Positions 30,447 through 39,917 of a DNA stretch of 64,000 bases are shown here, in pieces. Made by a program: the position numbers and the translations under genes. The stretch's first letter is position 1. Every line of letters starts with the position of its first letter. The DNA is taken from positions 248,001-312,000 of the forward strand of contig OY723246.1 of the NCBI GenBank assembly GCA_963210315.1, read 5' to 3'. The notes beneath the pieces are model-generated. The model was given only the letters and a program-made list of their open reading frames with translations, had not been told where the DNA came from and made no database searches. The stretch is from Rhynchopus euleeides (lineage: Eukaryota > Euglenozoa > Diplonemea > Diplonemida > Diplonemidae).

Positions 30447-32411
30447 CCTTCGAGGACCAGCTGCGGAAAAACACATGCCAAAAGAAAGGCGGGGAGGGGG
30501 AGGTCGTGTTTCTTTCCTGAGGTGGAGGCCCACGTGCTTAAAGAAGTGGGAGAACGGCGGAAGAACGACTTGCCAACGACGCGCCGCAAAATCAAGGAGC
30601 TTGCCATGTCCTTTGTTCCCTTCCCGAAAGGCTTCCAGGCTTCGGTGGAGTGGATCGACGGTTGGGCCAGGAGAAACAAGTTTCAATTTCGTACTTCGCG
30701 CATTGCCAAGCTTTCTCTTGAAAAAGCCCGGGTCCAGTTGCACAGCTTCTGGTCCACCATCAGACGCCTCTCCATCGGGTCCGAGCTGCTGCACAACCCC
30801 TTTGGTACTTTTGACCTGGTTGTGAATGTGGATGAGTCTGCCTTGTACAAGAGCTCTACCCGCAGGGACAAACTGTTGTGCTACACCACTGACACCAACA
30901 TCGTGGTCGATACCGATGCTGGAAAAAATAGATTTGCCACGTTGATTGGTGCTGTCACGTTCAGTGTGAAAGACAGGACCATTCTTGCGACAAAGCAGTC
31001 GATCGTTTTTAAAGGTGCGGGCGAGAGGATAAAGAAGGAGGAGCATCAGATTCACAAAGACTCGGGGGTTACTGGGGGGGGGGGGGGGGGCAAATACAAG
31101 AGTATATGCAAATACAAGGGTATATGCTAATACAAGAGTACTCCAGAAATCGCGATTTTACAAAGTTCACCGAGCAAATACAAGAGTATACTCTTGTATT
31201 TGCATACTAGACTTTTGAAGAACTTTTGTGGGGTTTTCATCATATTTTGTACTTCCAATGACCCCCCCCAGGCCAGTGGGCCTCCTGTCTGGAGTCGTCA
31301 CGGTCTGGTGGGAGTCGCCTCGGGGTGGGAAAGGCCAAGAGGACGCTCGTATTGTCTCTTCGGCGCCGCTGCCCCATGAGGGCCCACCCGGAGGCCACAT
31401 TTCTAGTATGCAAATACAAGAGTATATACTCTTGTATTTGCATACTAGACAACTTTTCAGCTAAAAAACAATTTTTTGAAAACCCTGAATTACGTAAGCT
31501 GGCACGGTGAATAGAAGAGTATACCCTTGTATTTGCCCCCCCCCAGTAACTGTACTTTCCAGAAAACCGGCTGGGTCAAAGAAGCCGAGTGGCGGTGGTG
31601 GATTGACAGCGTCTTGGCCCCCATTTGCAAAAACAAAAACGTGCTTGTCATTTATGACTCGGCGACAACACACATTGCACCAAAAAATGTTGCGTACTTG
31701 CACAGGAAGACGGGGGCGAAGTCAGCGGTCATTCCAGGTGGGTTGACAGGAACAGTGCAGTACCTTGATGTGCATGCATTTGCACCATTCAAGGCTGCCT
31801 TCCACACTCACCTGGAAGGGCTCAAGGACAAAGCCCGTCTCGAGATAAAGAAATCAACAGCCGAAGGTTTTCGCCAGGATTGTCGCTTCACAGAGAGGTG
31901 GTACCGCGAGGCCATGTGCACCTCTGTTGGAGCTGTTTGGGGAAAGTCGGTGGAAAGTGTGAGGGGGGAGGTGGTAGCCCAGCGCTTGCGGGATATGGGG
32001 TACGTGCTGAAGGTGTCGGGTGAGGAGGACGGGTTCGTGAAGAGCTCCCTTTGTCCGGACCTCACCTTCGCACCAAGCACAGAAACATCCCCTGAGGCTG
32101 GTGGTGCGGACCTTGAACCTGGGTTGGACGGGAAGGCAAAAGAGAGCACAGAGAAGCAGTCCACCCAAAAGAAAGTTGTGTCTCAGCCAACCCAACAGTC
32201 AAGCATCTTGGCATGGGCGAAGCCGGTTCGTGTGAACTCTCTCACACAGACACAGCCTTCCCAGTCCTCCCAGTCCTCCGAAAAGAAGCGCGCAGCGTCC
32301 CCGACCACCCAGACTCCCAACAAACACCGCAGGCTCTGCAAAGGGTGTAGGAAGCCTGGGCACAACATGCAGACTTGCCCCAGCAAGCCCAAGAACTTGA
32401 AGAAGAAGTAA
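30447..32411 (+). pseudogene. Pogo-like transposase of element B, N-terminally truncated and split by an insertion
   Basis: The frame is open from just after a TAG at 30444-30446. It aligns with the transposase of A from the start of its DNA-binding region (GRGRSCFFPEVEAHVLKEV, then DLPTTRRKIKELAMSFVPF). The catalytic sequences are present: NVDESALYKSS in the first part, VIYDSATTHIAPKN and YLDVHAFAPFK in the second. The second part also keeps QSSILAWA, a PCNA-box-like motif, and zinc knuckle CKGCRKPGHNMQTC. No Ulp1 domain is found: only about 560 bp precede this region, compared with 1.65 kb in A. The gene is cut by element C at codon GVN. Confidence 0.85.
31072..31546. mobile_element. TA-flanked MITE C, 475 bp, inserted in transposase B
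   Basis: The ends are CTGGGG... and ...CCCCAG, followed inward by CAAATACAAGAGTATA or CAAATACAAGGGTATA. TA flanks both sides (31070-31071, 31547-31548). Removing C and one TA restores the triplets GTT AAC, giving SGVNCTFQKTGW. This aligns with AGVNVAYQQTGW in transposase A, so the boundaries are exact to the base. The interior has perfect palindromes at 31174-31203 and 31403-31448. It is non-coding. Confidence 0.92.
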
Positions 32412-32878
32412 GTTGGGGCGTGCTGGTTGTGGCTTGCCTTTTTCACATCTTTTTTTTAAGCATCAACGCACCAACCAACCACCGACAGTGAAGCTGACAG
32501 CTCTGATGAACTGTGTATGCTTTCACTAACTCAACAAGAATGTCAACCAGGGGGGGCACCAGAGGGGGGGGGGGGCAATACAAATCAAAACGGTACGAAA
32601 CCAAATGAGGGGCGAGTGGTAGGACGAGAACAGAGCGGATACTCGACCGGAAGGCAGAAGAAGTGAGAGACGGACGACAGCAGTGACCAGCGCGCCCCTG
32701 GTGGACCAAACAGCCCCGCAGAGCCCCTGCAAACAGCGTTTTTAGAAAAAGTTGAATAGACGTACTTAGTACGTCTATTCGCTCGCAAACTATTTATTAA
32801 TTTTCTGGCGAGGTCGATTTAGGCCCGCGCGTTCGCCGAATAGTAGTACTAAGTACGTTTATTTGACCCCCCCCTGTA

Positions 32879-35850
32879 AAGAATAATTTATTCAGTGTTT
32901 TTTCCAGGATTCCGGAAATCGGGATTCGGGGGGGTACATTTTTTAAGGTGTATGGTGTGTCCGGAAAAGGGCTTCATTTGCAGTATTCTGGCAGTAATCT
33001 GACGTTGTGCGGCTTTCTGTGCCAGCTCTGTGACAGTTATCTCGTCGCCGACACCGAAAACCCCAATGAGACGTCTTCCCGTGGGCTTTGTATGTTGATA
33101 CAGCGGTCAGATTTGGGACTGATGGCACGATACCGGTCGAGGTCAGTTGGAGGGGTTGGTCGTCACAGGCTAACGTCACATTGCTGGCTTGGTTGTGTCT
33201 TACTGGGCACGAAGGGGCCAGCAATTGCCGAAGAAAAGTGGCTGGCGCTAGCCCCACACCCCTCCCGTCGTACTCCCTGCGGTCCTTGAAGTCATTGCAC
33301 TTCGGGTAGCTGATGTCTGGAGGTGCTTGTGCAACAGTGCCTCTGAGATCCGGCCCGTGCATGCACACCTGTCCCTGCATTCACTCTCTGCCCACGTGTG
33401 TGTGGCATTGTAGTGTAGATGAGGCTTGCACTGAACGGCTCGGCCATCTGATACAGCCAGGTGGACGGGGTAAGAAGGGTCCCCTTCAGACAGGGACCCT
33501 CAGGCTGGATGTAGTCGACCACCCTCCCGACCCACACCCGGGCCCACCACCCACACCTTTTCCGCCAGAAAGTGTCGTTATTTGAAAGAGCTGGGCTCCC
33601 CGAAGTCATGGTAAATTTGTTCGGCGGCCTACGTGCCAAAAAGTGCCCCTTACTCAGTACAGAACAAGTTTAAAAAAATGTACCCCCCCGGGGGGGTACA
33701 TTTGGGGTCTGGCCACGGGGGGGTACTTTGTACCCCCCCGTCCGGCATGGAAAAAACACTGGAATAATGCGAAGCAAGCACGAAGCAACTCTCCTCCACT
33801 GGGTGCGTGTTGATGTACCCGGACAAACACGAGGAATGAAAGCAAAATAGCGAGAAGCGACGGAGGGCATTGCCACCGTGTTGCGGTCAGAGTCCCCCTT
33901 CCAACCGCAAACAGAATATGGGTTGGGGTCCTGTATAAAAGAAGAAGCCGGCGTAGGTTATGTGTTTGTGCAGCCCAGGGTGTTCCTCTGCAGAAGAAGG
34001 GCGGATGCCCTGGCAAGGCAGAGAAAACACGCCTGCACTGCCGCCACATCTCCTTTCCCTTTTCTTTGGCAGACACCACTTCTCACCTGAGCGGGTGATT
34101 TGTGCGTTCTCAGCACGGTTCGACCGTGAAATAACAGGAGACGACAGACATGCATGCATATAGCCATATCATATCACCTGCGATCTACACTAACACCAGC
34201 GTCGTGCGTCAGGCCCCCTTTTGGCGTCAGGACCTGACACTGGTGCGAGGTTCTCGCGTATGGGGTGGGTATTTTTTTTGCTGTGCCTTTGGGTGGTACG
34301 GCAAGCGGTGGAACAGTGCCAAAAAAATTAACAACGAGGGCGCATTTCAAGAAGGAAAGGGGAGGGGGGGGGGGGGAGAGGGGGAGACGATAAAAAAGCA
34401 AGGAGGGTGTGTTTCTTCGCACGCACGACCAGGCGGTGAGGCGCGCATTTTCTTCATAAAAACAATGGTCGGAACTGCAACAAATAGAACATCTGCAGAA
34501 AATGCCTGAACGTTCACCATCACAGAACCCGGATTTTTCGGGGCGGGGGCACGTAGGGTCGGAGAGGGGAAATGGGGGTAGAGTCGCACAGAATAAGGGA
34601 ACCCATGTGCCCACAACGTCAGGGGGGGGGACTAAATACTGCAGTGTTTTTCCGAAAGCGGGGAAGGGGGGCGCTGTATTATGACGGCGAGGAGGAGGAG
34701 GGGAGCCGAAAATAGGCGCTGCCCGCTCTCTTTGTTTTTGCTCAAAAAAATGGCCGAACTATTTCCCGAAAGGTTGCCGAATAGGGACAGACCTCGCGTC
34801 GTTGGTTGGATACCAATCGATGCATAAAAGGATACAAAAGGAAGCCGGCGCAGAACTGATGGAGAAAATTTGAGAGTCGGAGCTTTGAGAGTTGTGTGCG
34901 CACGAGCATGATATGTGCCAGAAAAGATTGTGTCGTTATCTTTAGCAGGCTGTCAAACGAGTCGCCCAGCCTGCAGATTTCTGCTGAAGCCCCCAGATGC
35001 CACATAGCTGCCCGGGCTCTGAAGTGCTTCAACTGTCCGCCGTGCCGTGCCGTGCCGGGTCGGGTCCACACTCCCCCCGACATCACACTCTAAAGCAGGA
35101 TCTCGAGAAGCTGTCAGAAGCGGATGAGAACGTCATCTGACAAAGGAGCCGGCATAATTATGTAATGCGTTTGCTTGTGCAGCCGGTGATGCTCGGCAGT
35201 GGTGTGGCAGCAAAGCGTGGTACCAGAACTGGCTACGAAATTATTTTCTGTTGTTATGATGGCGCACAGACCCACGGTCAGATACGATGCACCGGACTGA
35301 GCGGTGGTCGCAAGATACAAAGAGGACACATCGATGGAGGGGGGAGGAGAGAGGGCTTTCACCCAAATCACAGAAAAGAGGGCCTGTCGAGTAACAAGAC
35401 TTGGGGCTGTGTTATTGAACGATTTTTTTGGCCGCTATTTGTTTGTCCGAACGGCGCCTGCTCGCGCTTGTGCGCAAGATACCGAACGCTGCCACGAGTC
35501 TTTTTGAGTGCACAAAGCGGCTGTTCTTCCAACAACAGGCGGAACACTTGACACATTTTGTCACAGCGAATGCCCTCCCCTTTGTGCCCTTTGTGCGATG
35601 GTTCGTTACCTGTGCGGGGTATGTGTGAACACATGCGCTGCCAACAGCCGTCTGTTGCTCGAGGTTACCTGGTTGCGGTGATTTGTCAAAGGAAAAACAT
35701 GATAATTCTGCGGTTGTCAAGCGCAGTGGGGGAGGGGACAGTGTGGGCATTCCCATTGCAGGTCTTTCCACACTTCTGAAAAATTATGCGAAAGAGATGG
35801 ACGAAATGGAAGAGAGAGAAAGAGAGAGGAAGAGGGGCAGGAAGAGAGGG
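32879..35850. other. Intergenic, no supported gene
   Basis: About 3 kb without a convincing frame. A sequence of the form GAAGCCGGC...TTGTGCAGCC recurs at about 33941-33977 and 35141-35186 and also at 21941. A short palindromic GTACCCCCCCG cluster lies at about 33678-33740. Confidence 0.45.
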
Positions 35851-36119
35851 AAAATGGAACACTATCGACACATGTCACTCAACACGGGGGAATGGGGAGG
35901 GGAGAGGTTGTGGTGAAACGCACACACCTCGACCTGTGATGAGGTGAGATGTGGCTCTGCAATTACGGCACTACGCGTGCCGTAAACTCGAATGACCTGC
36001 TTTCTCCGTGTTCCATTTCCTCCTTCATTGCATGAGGCTACAAAATGGAACACTATCGACACATGTCACTCAACACGGGGGAATGGGGAGGGGAGAGGTT
36101 GTGGTGAAACGCACACACC
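35851..36119 (-). repeat. Split direct repeats B2-A2-B1 of VIPER-like element 2
   Basis: B2 is 35851-35928, A2 is 35929-36041 and B1 is 36042-36119. B copies are 78 bp and begin AAAATGGAACACTATCGACA. A2 is 113 bp and matches A1 at 40991-41103, including GGCACTACGCGTGCCGTAAA, which contains an inverted repeat around CACTACGCGTG. Confidence 0.9.
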
Positions 36120-36213
36120 CAACCCCCTAGGACCCCTAGGGACTGAGGAGCTCCGCTCATCAGCTAAGATGGCCCCGTGCCGCCAGCATGGCACACAGCT
36201 CCGTCTGGTCCCT

Positions 36214-37830
36214 TTACAGATCGATGACGACCTCGCCCCGCGCACCCCTCGTGAAGGGATCGGCCTTCTGCTCGTGGGTCGGCACCCACTCGGGCAACAC
36301 CTGCAGCTGCGCCGCTGCAGCGACGTCGAACAGCACCTGCAGGCACCTATTGGCGACGTAATTGCCAGAGTGCCCCTTCAGGATGCTCCGCACTACCGGG
36401 AGGTTGTCGACCTTCAGTCGCAGCTTGCACCGCCGGCGCCCCAGCCGGGAGGCCAACCGCACCCCCAGTGCAGCGGCCCACATCTCCTTGATGTAAATGT
36501 GTGCTGACGCTTCGCCGGCCCCGAAGGCCCCCTGCGCCACCTCGCCGGTCTCCGCAAGCGCCGCCCACGCGCGTGATGACGCGTCTGTCCACACTGTGCA
36601 CTCCTCGTCGTATGGAGCCTCCCGGTCCACCCACCGGTTCTCCGCGATCGCCTGCAGACATACGCGCGCGTCCCAGACCGCACTCGGCTGCATCCTGGTG
36701 GGCTCGTCCCACGCGTTGTTGTTCGTTGATACATGCCGCGCGATGCTGCGTATGGCCCCGATGAGGTTTGGCGAGTAGCACAGATGACGGCTTCGTGTGT
36801 ACGTCCACCACACGATGGCCCCCGTCACCTTGAAGAATGCCCGGGGTGTTGCCTCCCCGGACAACACGTTCTGCACATGCACCGCCTCCAGCAGCTGCGC
36901 CACCCATTTCTCCGAGGAGCGGAACCTCTTCGTCGGCCCCCGCAGGTCGAACTCCAGCCCGAAGGCCGCAAACTGTCTCTGGGGTTGCCCCTCGGCCTCC
37001 TCGTGCAGCTCGACTCTCGCGTAGGCACACCTCTGCTTGAACTCGGTGTATCTCCTCGCCGCCTCCTCCTCGCTGCCCCCGAGGATGATGTAGTTGTCCA
37101 CCCATGCGACGTTCCCCGGCCCTGCGAGAACCCTCGAGATGCGCTGCGCTATCGATGGGCTCCACGACCACCCCATGCACAGCACCTTCAGCCACAAGTC
37201 GAGTGTGCCGCCTCTGCCATCTCCCAGGCGCATGCCGAAGTACTTCCGGATCGGCTTCGCGAGGGGTATCTGGTAAAAAAATGATACTCCATCCGCGATC
37301 ACGGCTGCATCTGCGTTCAGCACTGCGTCGATCACGTCCCTGATGCGCGGCAGCCGCATCTCAGGGGGGCGCCTCATCGCGGCGTTCAGCTTTCGTGCAT
37401 CGACCACCAGCCGGAGATCCCCTGCCTTTTTTGCCACTGTGAAAGCCGGCATCGTCATCTGGGGGTCCCCCTGCATCGGCTCCACCACCTCCCATTCGAG
37501 CAGCTTGTCCGCGTGCTGCCGCATGTGCCGCGAGGTGCCCCTCGCCATCCTGCCGCCTGTCGGCTTCGTCAGCAGGCTCTCGAAGGCGTCGAGTGACGTG
37601 ATGACGTCCAGCACATCTTCAAGCTCCCCGTGGAGGTCCAGGCTGCGGACCGCGTCGAGGGCCATCCTGTTGGATGATATGGGTGCCAGCACCCCCCCCT
37701 CACGTTCGGCTTCCGGTCGCACCTGCGCTCCCTCCACCTCCACGGAGAAGTCCCCGCGGTACCCGATGTCCAGCCCAGCACTGCACGCCTCGTCCCCCTC
37801 GCCCTCGGGGTCGTATGCGTAGGCACACAT
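36214..37830 (-). CDS. Reverse transcriptase/RNase H of VIPER-like element 2
   Basis: The start is uncertain. The first ATG in frame past the recombinase stop is at 37830 (MCAYAYDPEGEGDEACSAGL), but plausible sequence extends upstream into an overlap with the recombinase frame. RT motifs: LRLVVDARKLNAAMRRPP, DGVSFFYQIPL, KVLCMGWSWSPSIAQ and AWVDNYIILGGS. RNase H: VWTDASSRAWAAL, a Glu in IYIKEMWAAALGV, LKVDNLPVVRSIL and WVPTHEQKADPFTRG. The catalytic motif C again reads VDN. The RT frame remains open upstream to 39930 because the 90-bp repeats lack stops in that frame; that part is not considered coding. It reverse-transcribes element RNA in the cytoplasm or nucleus. Confidence 0.85.
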   Translation of the reverse strand: MCAYAYDPEGEGDEACSAGLDIGYRGDFSVEVEGAQVRPEAEREGGVLAPISSNRMALDAVRSLDLHGELEDVLDVITSLDAFESLLTKPTGGRMARGTSRHMRQHADKLLEWEVVEPMQGDPQMTMPAFTVAKKAGDLRLVVDARKLNAAMRRPPEMRLPRIRDVIDAVLNADAAVIADGVSFFYQIPLAKPIRKYFGMRLGDGRGGTLDLWLKVLCMGWSWSPSIAQRISRVLAGPGNVAWVDNYIILGGSEEEAARRYTEFKQRCAYARVELHEEAEGQPQRQFAAFGLEFDLRGPTKRFRSSEKWVAQLLEAVHVQNVLSGEATPRAFFKVTGAIVWWTYTRSRHLCYSPNLIGAIRSIARHVSTNNNAWDEPTRMQPSAVWDARVCLQAIAENRWVDREAPYDEECTVWTDASSRAWAALAETGEVAQGAFGAGEASAHIYIKEMWAAALGVRLASRLGRRRCKLRLKVDNLPVVRSILKGHSGNYVANRCLQVLFDVAAAAQLQVLPEWVPTHEQKADPFTRGARGEVVIDL

Positions 37831-37919
37831 CCTCAGGATACCCTCGAAGTTGCTCGGCTTGGCGAGGTGGGCGGCGCACGACGGGAACGCCCCAAGAGCC
37901 CTGGGGATGCGCCCCGCCG

Positions 37920-39887
37920 CTAGAGCTGGCGTGATGTAGTCGCGGTCTCCTCCACGAGACGAGTCGCGGCCAGTGGGGCGTACTGCAGCAGCCCCTCTGT
38001 CGTCCGGTGGCGGGTCAGCTTCTGCACCGCTCGCAACTCGAGCCCCTTGTGAATCAGGTGGTGCACTGCCCCCCTGCGTAGACTGTGTGGCGTCAGCGCG
38101 GGGTTCACCCGTTTTACCGCCCGGGACACCTTGCTGTACGACACGCCTTGAACCAGGCCGCCGTCCCGGTTCTTCCGCATCGTCTTCCCCAGCACACCGT
38201 TCAGCTGCGTAGGCAAACACACCCCTGTAGTCTGTCCCTTCGCGAACGGGTCGTTCTTGGTGCCCCTCCAGGTTATAGATACCACCCCGTCGTTCTTCAC
38301 CCGCACCTCTCGGGTTGCAATACTCTTCACGTCCGAGCACCTTGCGGCCCCGTGCCACATCAGCCCCAGTGCCAGTCGCACCTCGGGGTCCCGCTCGTCC
38401 CGCATCGCCTGCTCCACTTCTGCCTTCGTCGCCGGCACCGCCTGTGTCCGGGGCACCTCCGCCCCCATGCGCCTCAGTCCCCGTCTGAACGCGTCGAGCT
38501 TGTGCGAGTGCACTGTGTCCTCCAGCATGTGGCGGTGCGCGGACGACACGGCGTAGCTGTAGGCCAGCCCCGAGGATGGCAGCACGTTGTCGACAGACAT
38601 CTTCTTGGAGACCCACAAGATGATCGCCGTCCCCGTGTCGATGGGTCCCTCGGCGGCCTCCCAGGCCTGACGGAACTCCTGGAACCGCCGGTAGCACGAC
38701 GCGATGTTGTCCCATGTGGAGTTCGCGAGTGCCCGGTCCAGAACGGCGTTGGCTGCAGACACGACTTCCCCCCTCGTCCCGTCCGGGAGGGTTGCTGTCT
38801 CTGACATCCGCGGGCGTCCTCGAGTTGCTGGCCCCCTGCGCAGCCACCGCTGCAGCCCCGACTCGATTGTGTGGCCTTCCGCTGTCGGGTCCCGCCCCTG
38901 GGATCCCGTCTGCTGCACTGCTGGGCCGGCCCGCTCTGTCGCCTGCTCTCTCCGAGCAGTGTTGGTGACCGGCCACGGCCTGTGTGGCGTCATCCCGTGA
39001 TCTTGCTGCGCCATTTGCTCCCCCTGAGCACTGGGCTGTATTCTTACTAACCACGGTGTGCGTGGATTCTGCTCCCCCTGAGCTTGATGCACCGCTGGCT
39101 CCCCTTGAGCACTGGGCTGTGTGATTTGCGTTTTTACTAGCCACGGCGTGCGTGGATTCTGCTCCCCTTGAGCTTGCTTCGCCGCTGGCTCCCCTTGAGC
39201 ACTGGGCTGTGTGATTTTCGTTTTTACTATCCACGGCGTGCGTGGTTTCTGCTCCCCTTGAGCTTGCTTCGCCGCTGGCTCCCCTTGAGCACTGGGCTGT
39301 GTGATTTTCGTTTTTACTATCCACGGCGTGCGTGGTTTCTGCTCCCCTTGAGCTTGCTTCGCCGCTGGCTCCCCTTGAGCACTGGGCTGTGTGATTTGCG
39401 TTTTTACTAGCCACGGCGTGCGTGGATTCTGCTCCCCTTGAGCTTGATGCGCCGCTGGCTCCCCTTGAGCACTGGGCTGTGTGATTTCCGTTTTTACTAG
39501 CCACGGCGTGCGTGGATTCTGCTCCCCTTGAGCTTGATGCGCCGCTGGCTCCCCTTGAGCACTGGGCTGTGTGATTTCCGTATTTACTAGCCACGGCGTG
39601 CGTAGATTCTGCTCCCCTTGAGCTTGCTTCGCCGCTGGCTCCCCTTGAGCACTGGGCTGTGTGATTTCCGTTTTTACTAGCCACGGCGTGCGTGGGTTCT
39701 GCTCCCCTTGAGCTTGATGCGCCGCTGGCTCCCCTTGAGCACTGGGCTGTGTGGTTTGCGCTTTTACTCGCCACGGCATGCGTGAATTCTGCTCCCCTTG
39801 AGCTTGTGGCACCGCTGGTTCCCCTTGAAGTGTGGACTGTGTGTGCAGTGGCGGTGTGTCTGAGGGAGGTGTCGCCGGCCCGCACAA
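37920..39887 (-). CDS. Tyrosine recombinase of VIPER-like element 2, with repeat-rich leader
   Basis: The frame opens upstream without an ATG and overlaps the 3' end of ORF1 closely, so frameshifting or reinitiation is likely. The first about 300 residues are 30-residue repeats (AQGEPAAHQAQGEQNPRTPW). The recombinase follows from about residue 370. It has a core-binding part (STWDNIASCYRRFQEFRQAW), then catalytic Arg in WHGAARCSDVKSI, Lys in a beta-hairpin region (WRGTKNDPFAKGQ), HxxR in TPHSLRRGAVHHL, and His plus Tyr in TRHRTTEGLLQYAPL. All key residues are present. The repeat leader is absent from element 1. Confidence 0.85.
   Translation of the reverse strand: MCGPATPPSDTPPLHTQSTLQGEPAVPQAQGEQNSRMPWRVKAQTTQPSAQGEPAAHQAQGEQNPRTPWLVKTEITQPSAQGEPAAKQAQGEQNLRTPWLVNTEITQPSAQGEPAAHQAQGEQNPRTPWLVKTEITQPSAQGEPAAHQAQGEQNPRTPWLVKTQITQPSAQGEPAAKQAQGEQKPRTPWIVKTKITQPSAQGEPAAKQAQGEQKPRTPWIVKTKITQPSAQGEPAAKQAQGEQNPRTPWLVKTQITQPSAQGEPAVHQAQGEQNPRTPWLVRIQPSAQGEQMAQQDHGMTPHRPWPVTNTARREQATERAGPAVQQTGSQGRDPTAEGHTIESGLQRWLRRGPATRGRPRMSETATLPDGTRGEVVSAANAVLDRALANSTWDNIASCYRRFQEFRQAWEAAEGPIDTGTAIILWVSKKMSVDNVLPSSGLAYSYAVSSAHRHMLEDTVHSHKLDAFRRGLRRMGAEVPRTQAVPATKAEVEQAMRDERDPEVRLALGLMWHGAARCSDVKSIATREVRVKNDGVVSITWRGTKNDPFAKGQTTGVCLPTQLNGVLGKTMRKNRDGGLVQGVSYSKVSRAVKRVNPALTPHSLRRGAVHHLIHKGLELRAVQKLTRHRTTEGLLQYAPLAATRLVEETATTSRQL
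38985..39835 (-). repeat. 90-bp in-frame tandem repeat array, about nine copies
   Basis: Each unit is 90 bp and encodes 30 residues (for example GEPAAKQAQGEQ and PRTPWLVKTQITQPSA). Outer copies are diverged and central copies nearly identical, indicating recent unequal exchange. Because the unit length is a multiple of three, the array is open in more than one frame. It forms the leader of the recombinase frame. Confidence 0.9.
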
Positions 39888-39917
39888 CCCCGGCTCTCCC
39901 TGCGCAGGTGTGGCTTG

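Larger units (their letters stand above)
29886..32876 (+). mobile_element. Pogo-like DNA transposon B, 2,991 bp, disrupted
   Basis: The left end is CAGGGGGGGGTCAAATAAAC and the right end is its complement, with TA on both sides (29884-29885, 32877-32878). The subterminal words are GAATAGTAGTACTTA and AATAAACGTACTTAG. They include a near-perfect palindrome at about 32753-32779. The right subterminal region shares GCGTTCGCC followed by an AATA-type word with element A. B sits in the TTAA at the right edge of piggyBac-like L, and is itself broken by element C. Confidence 0.85.

Noticed and set aside
29768-30679. 303-codon minus-strand frame across the left end of element B
   Set aside because: It spans the boundary between two transposons and is antisense to the transposase, so it cannot be an old gene.
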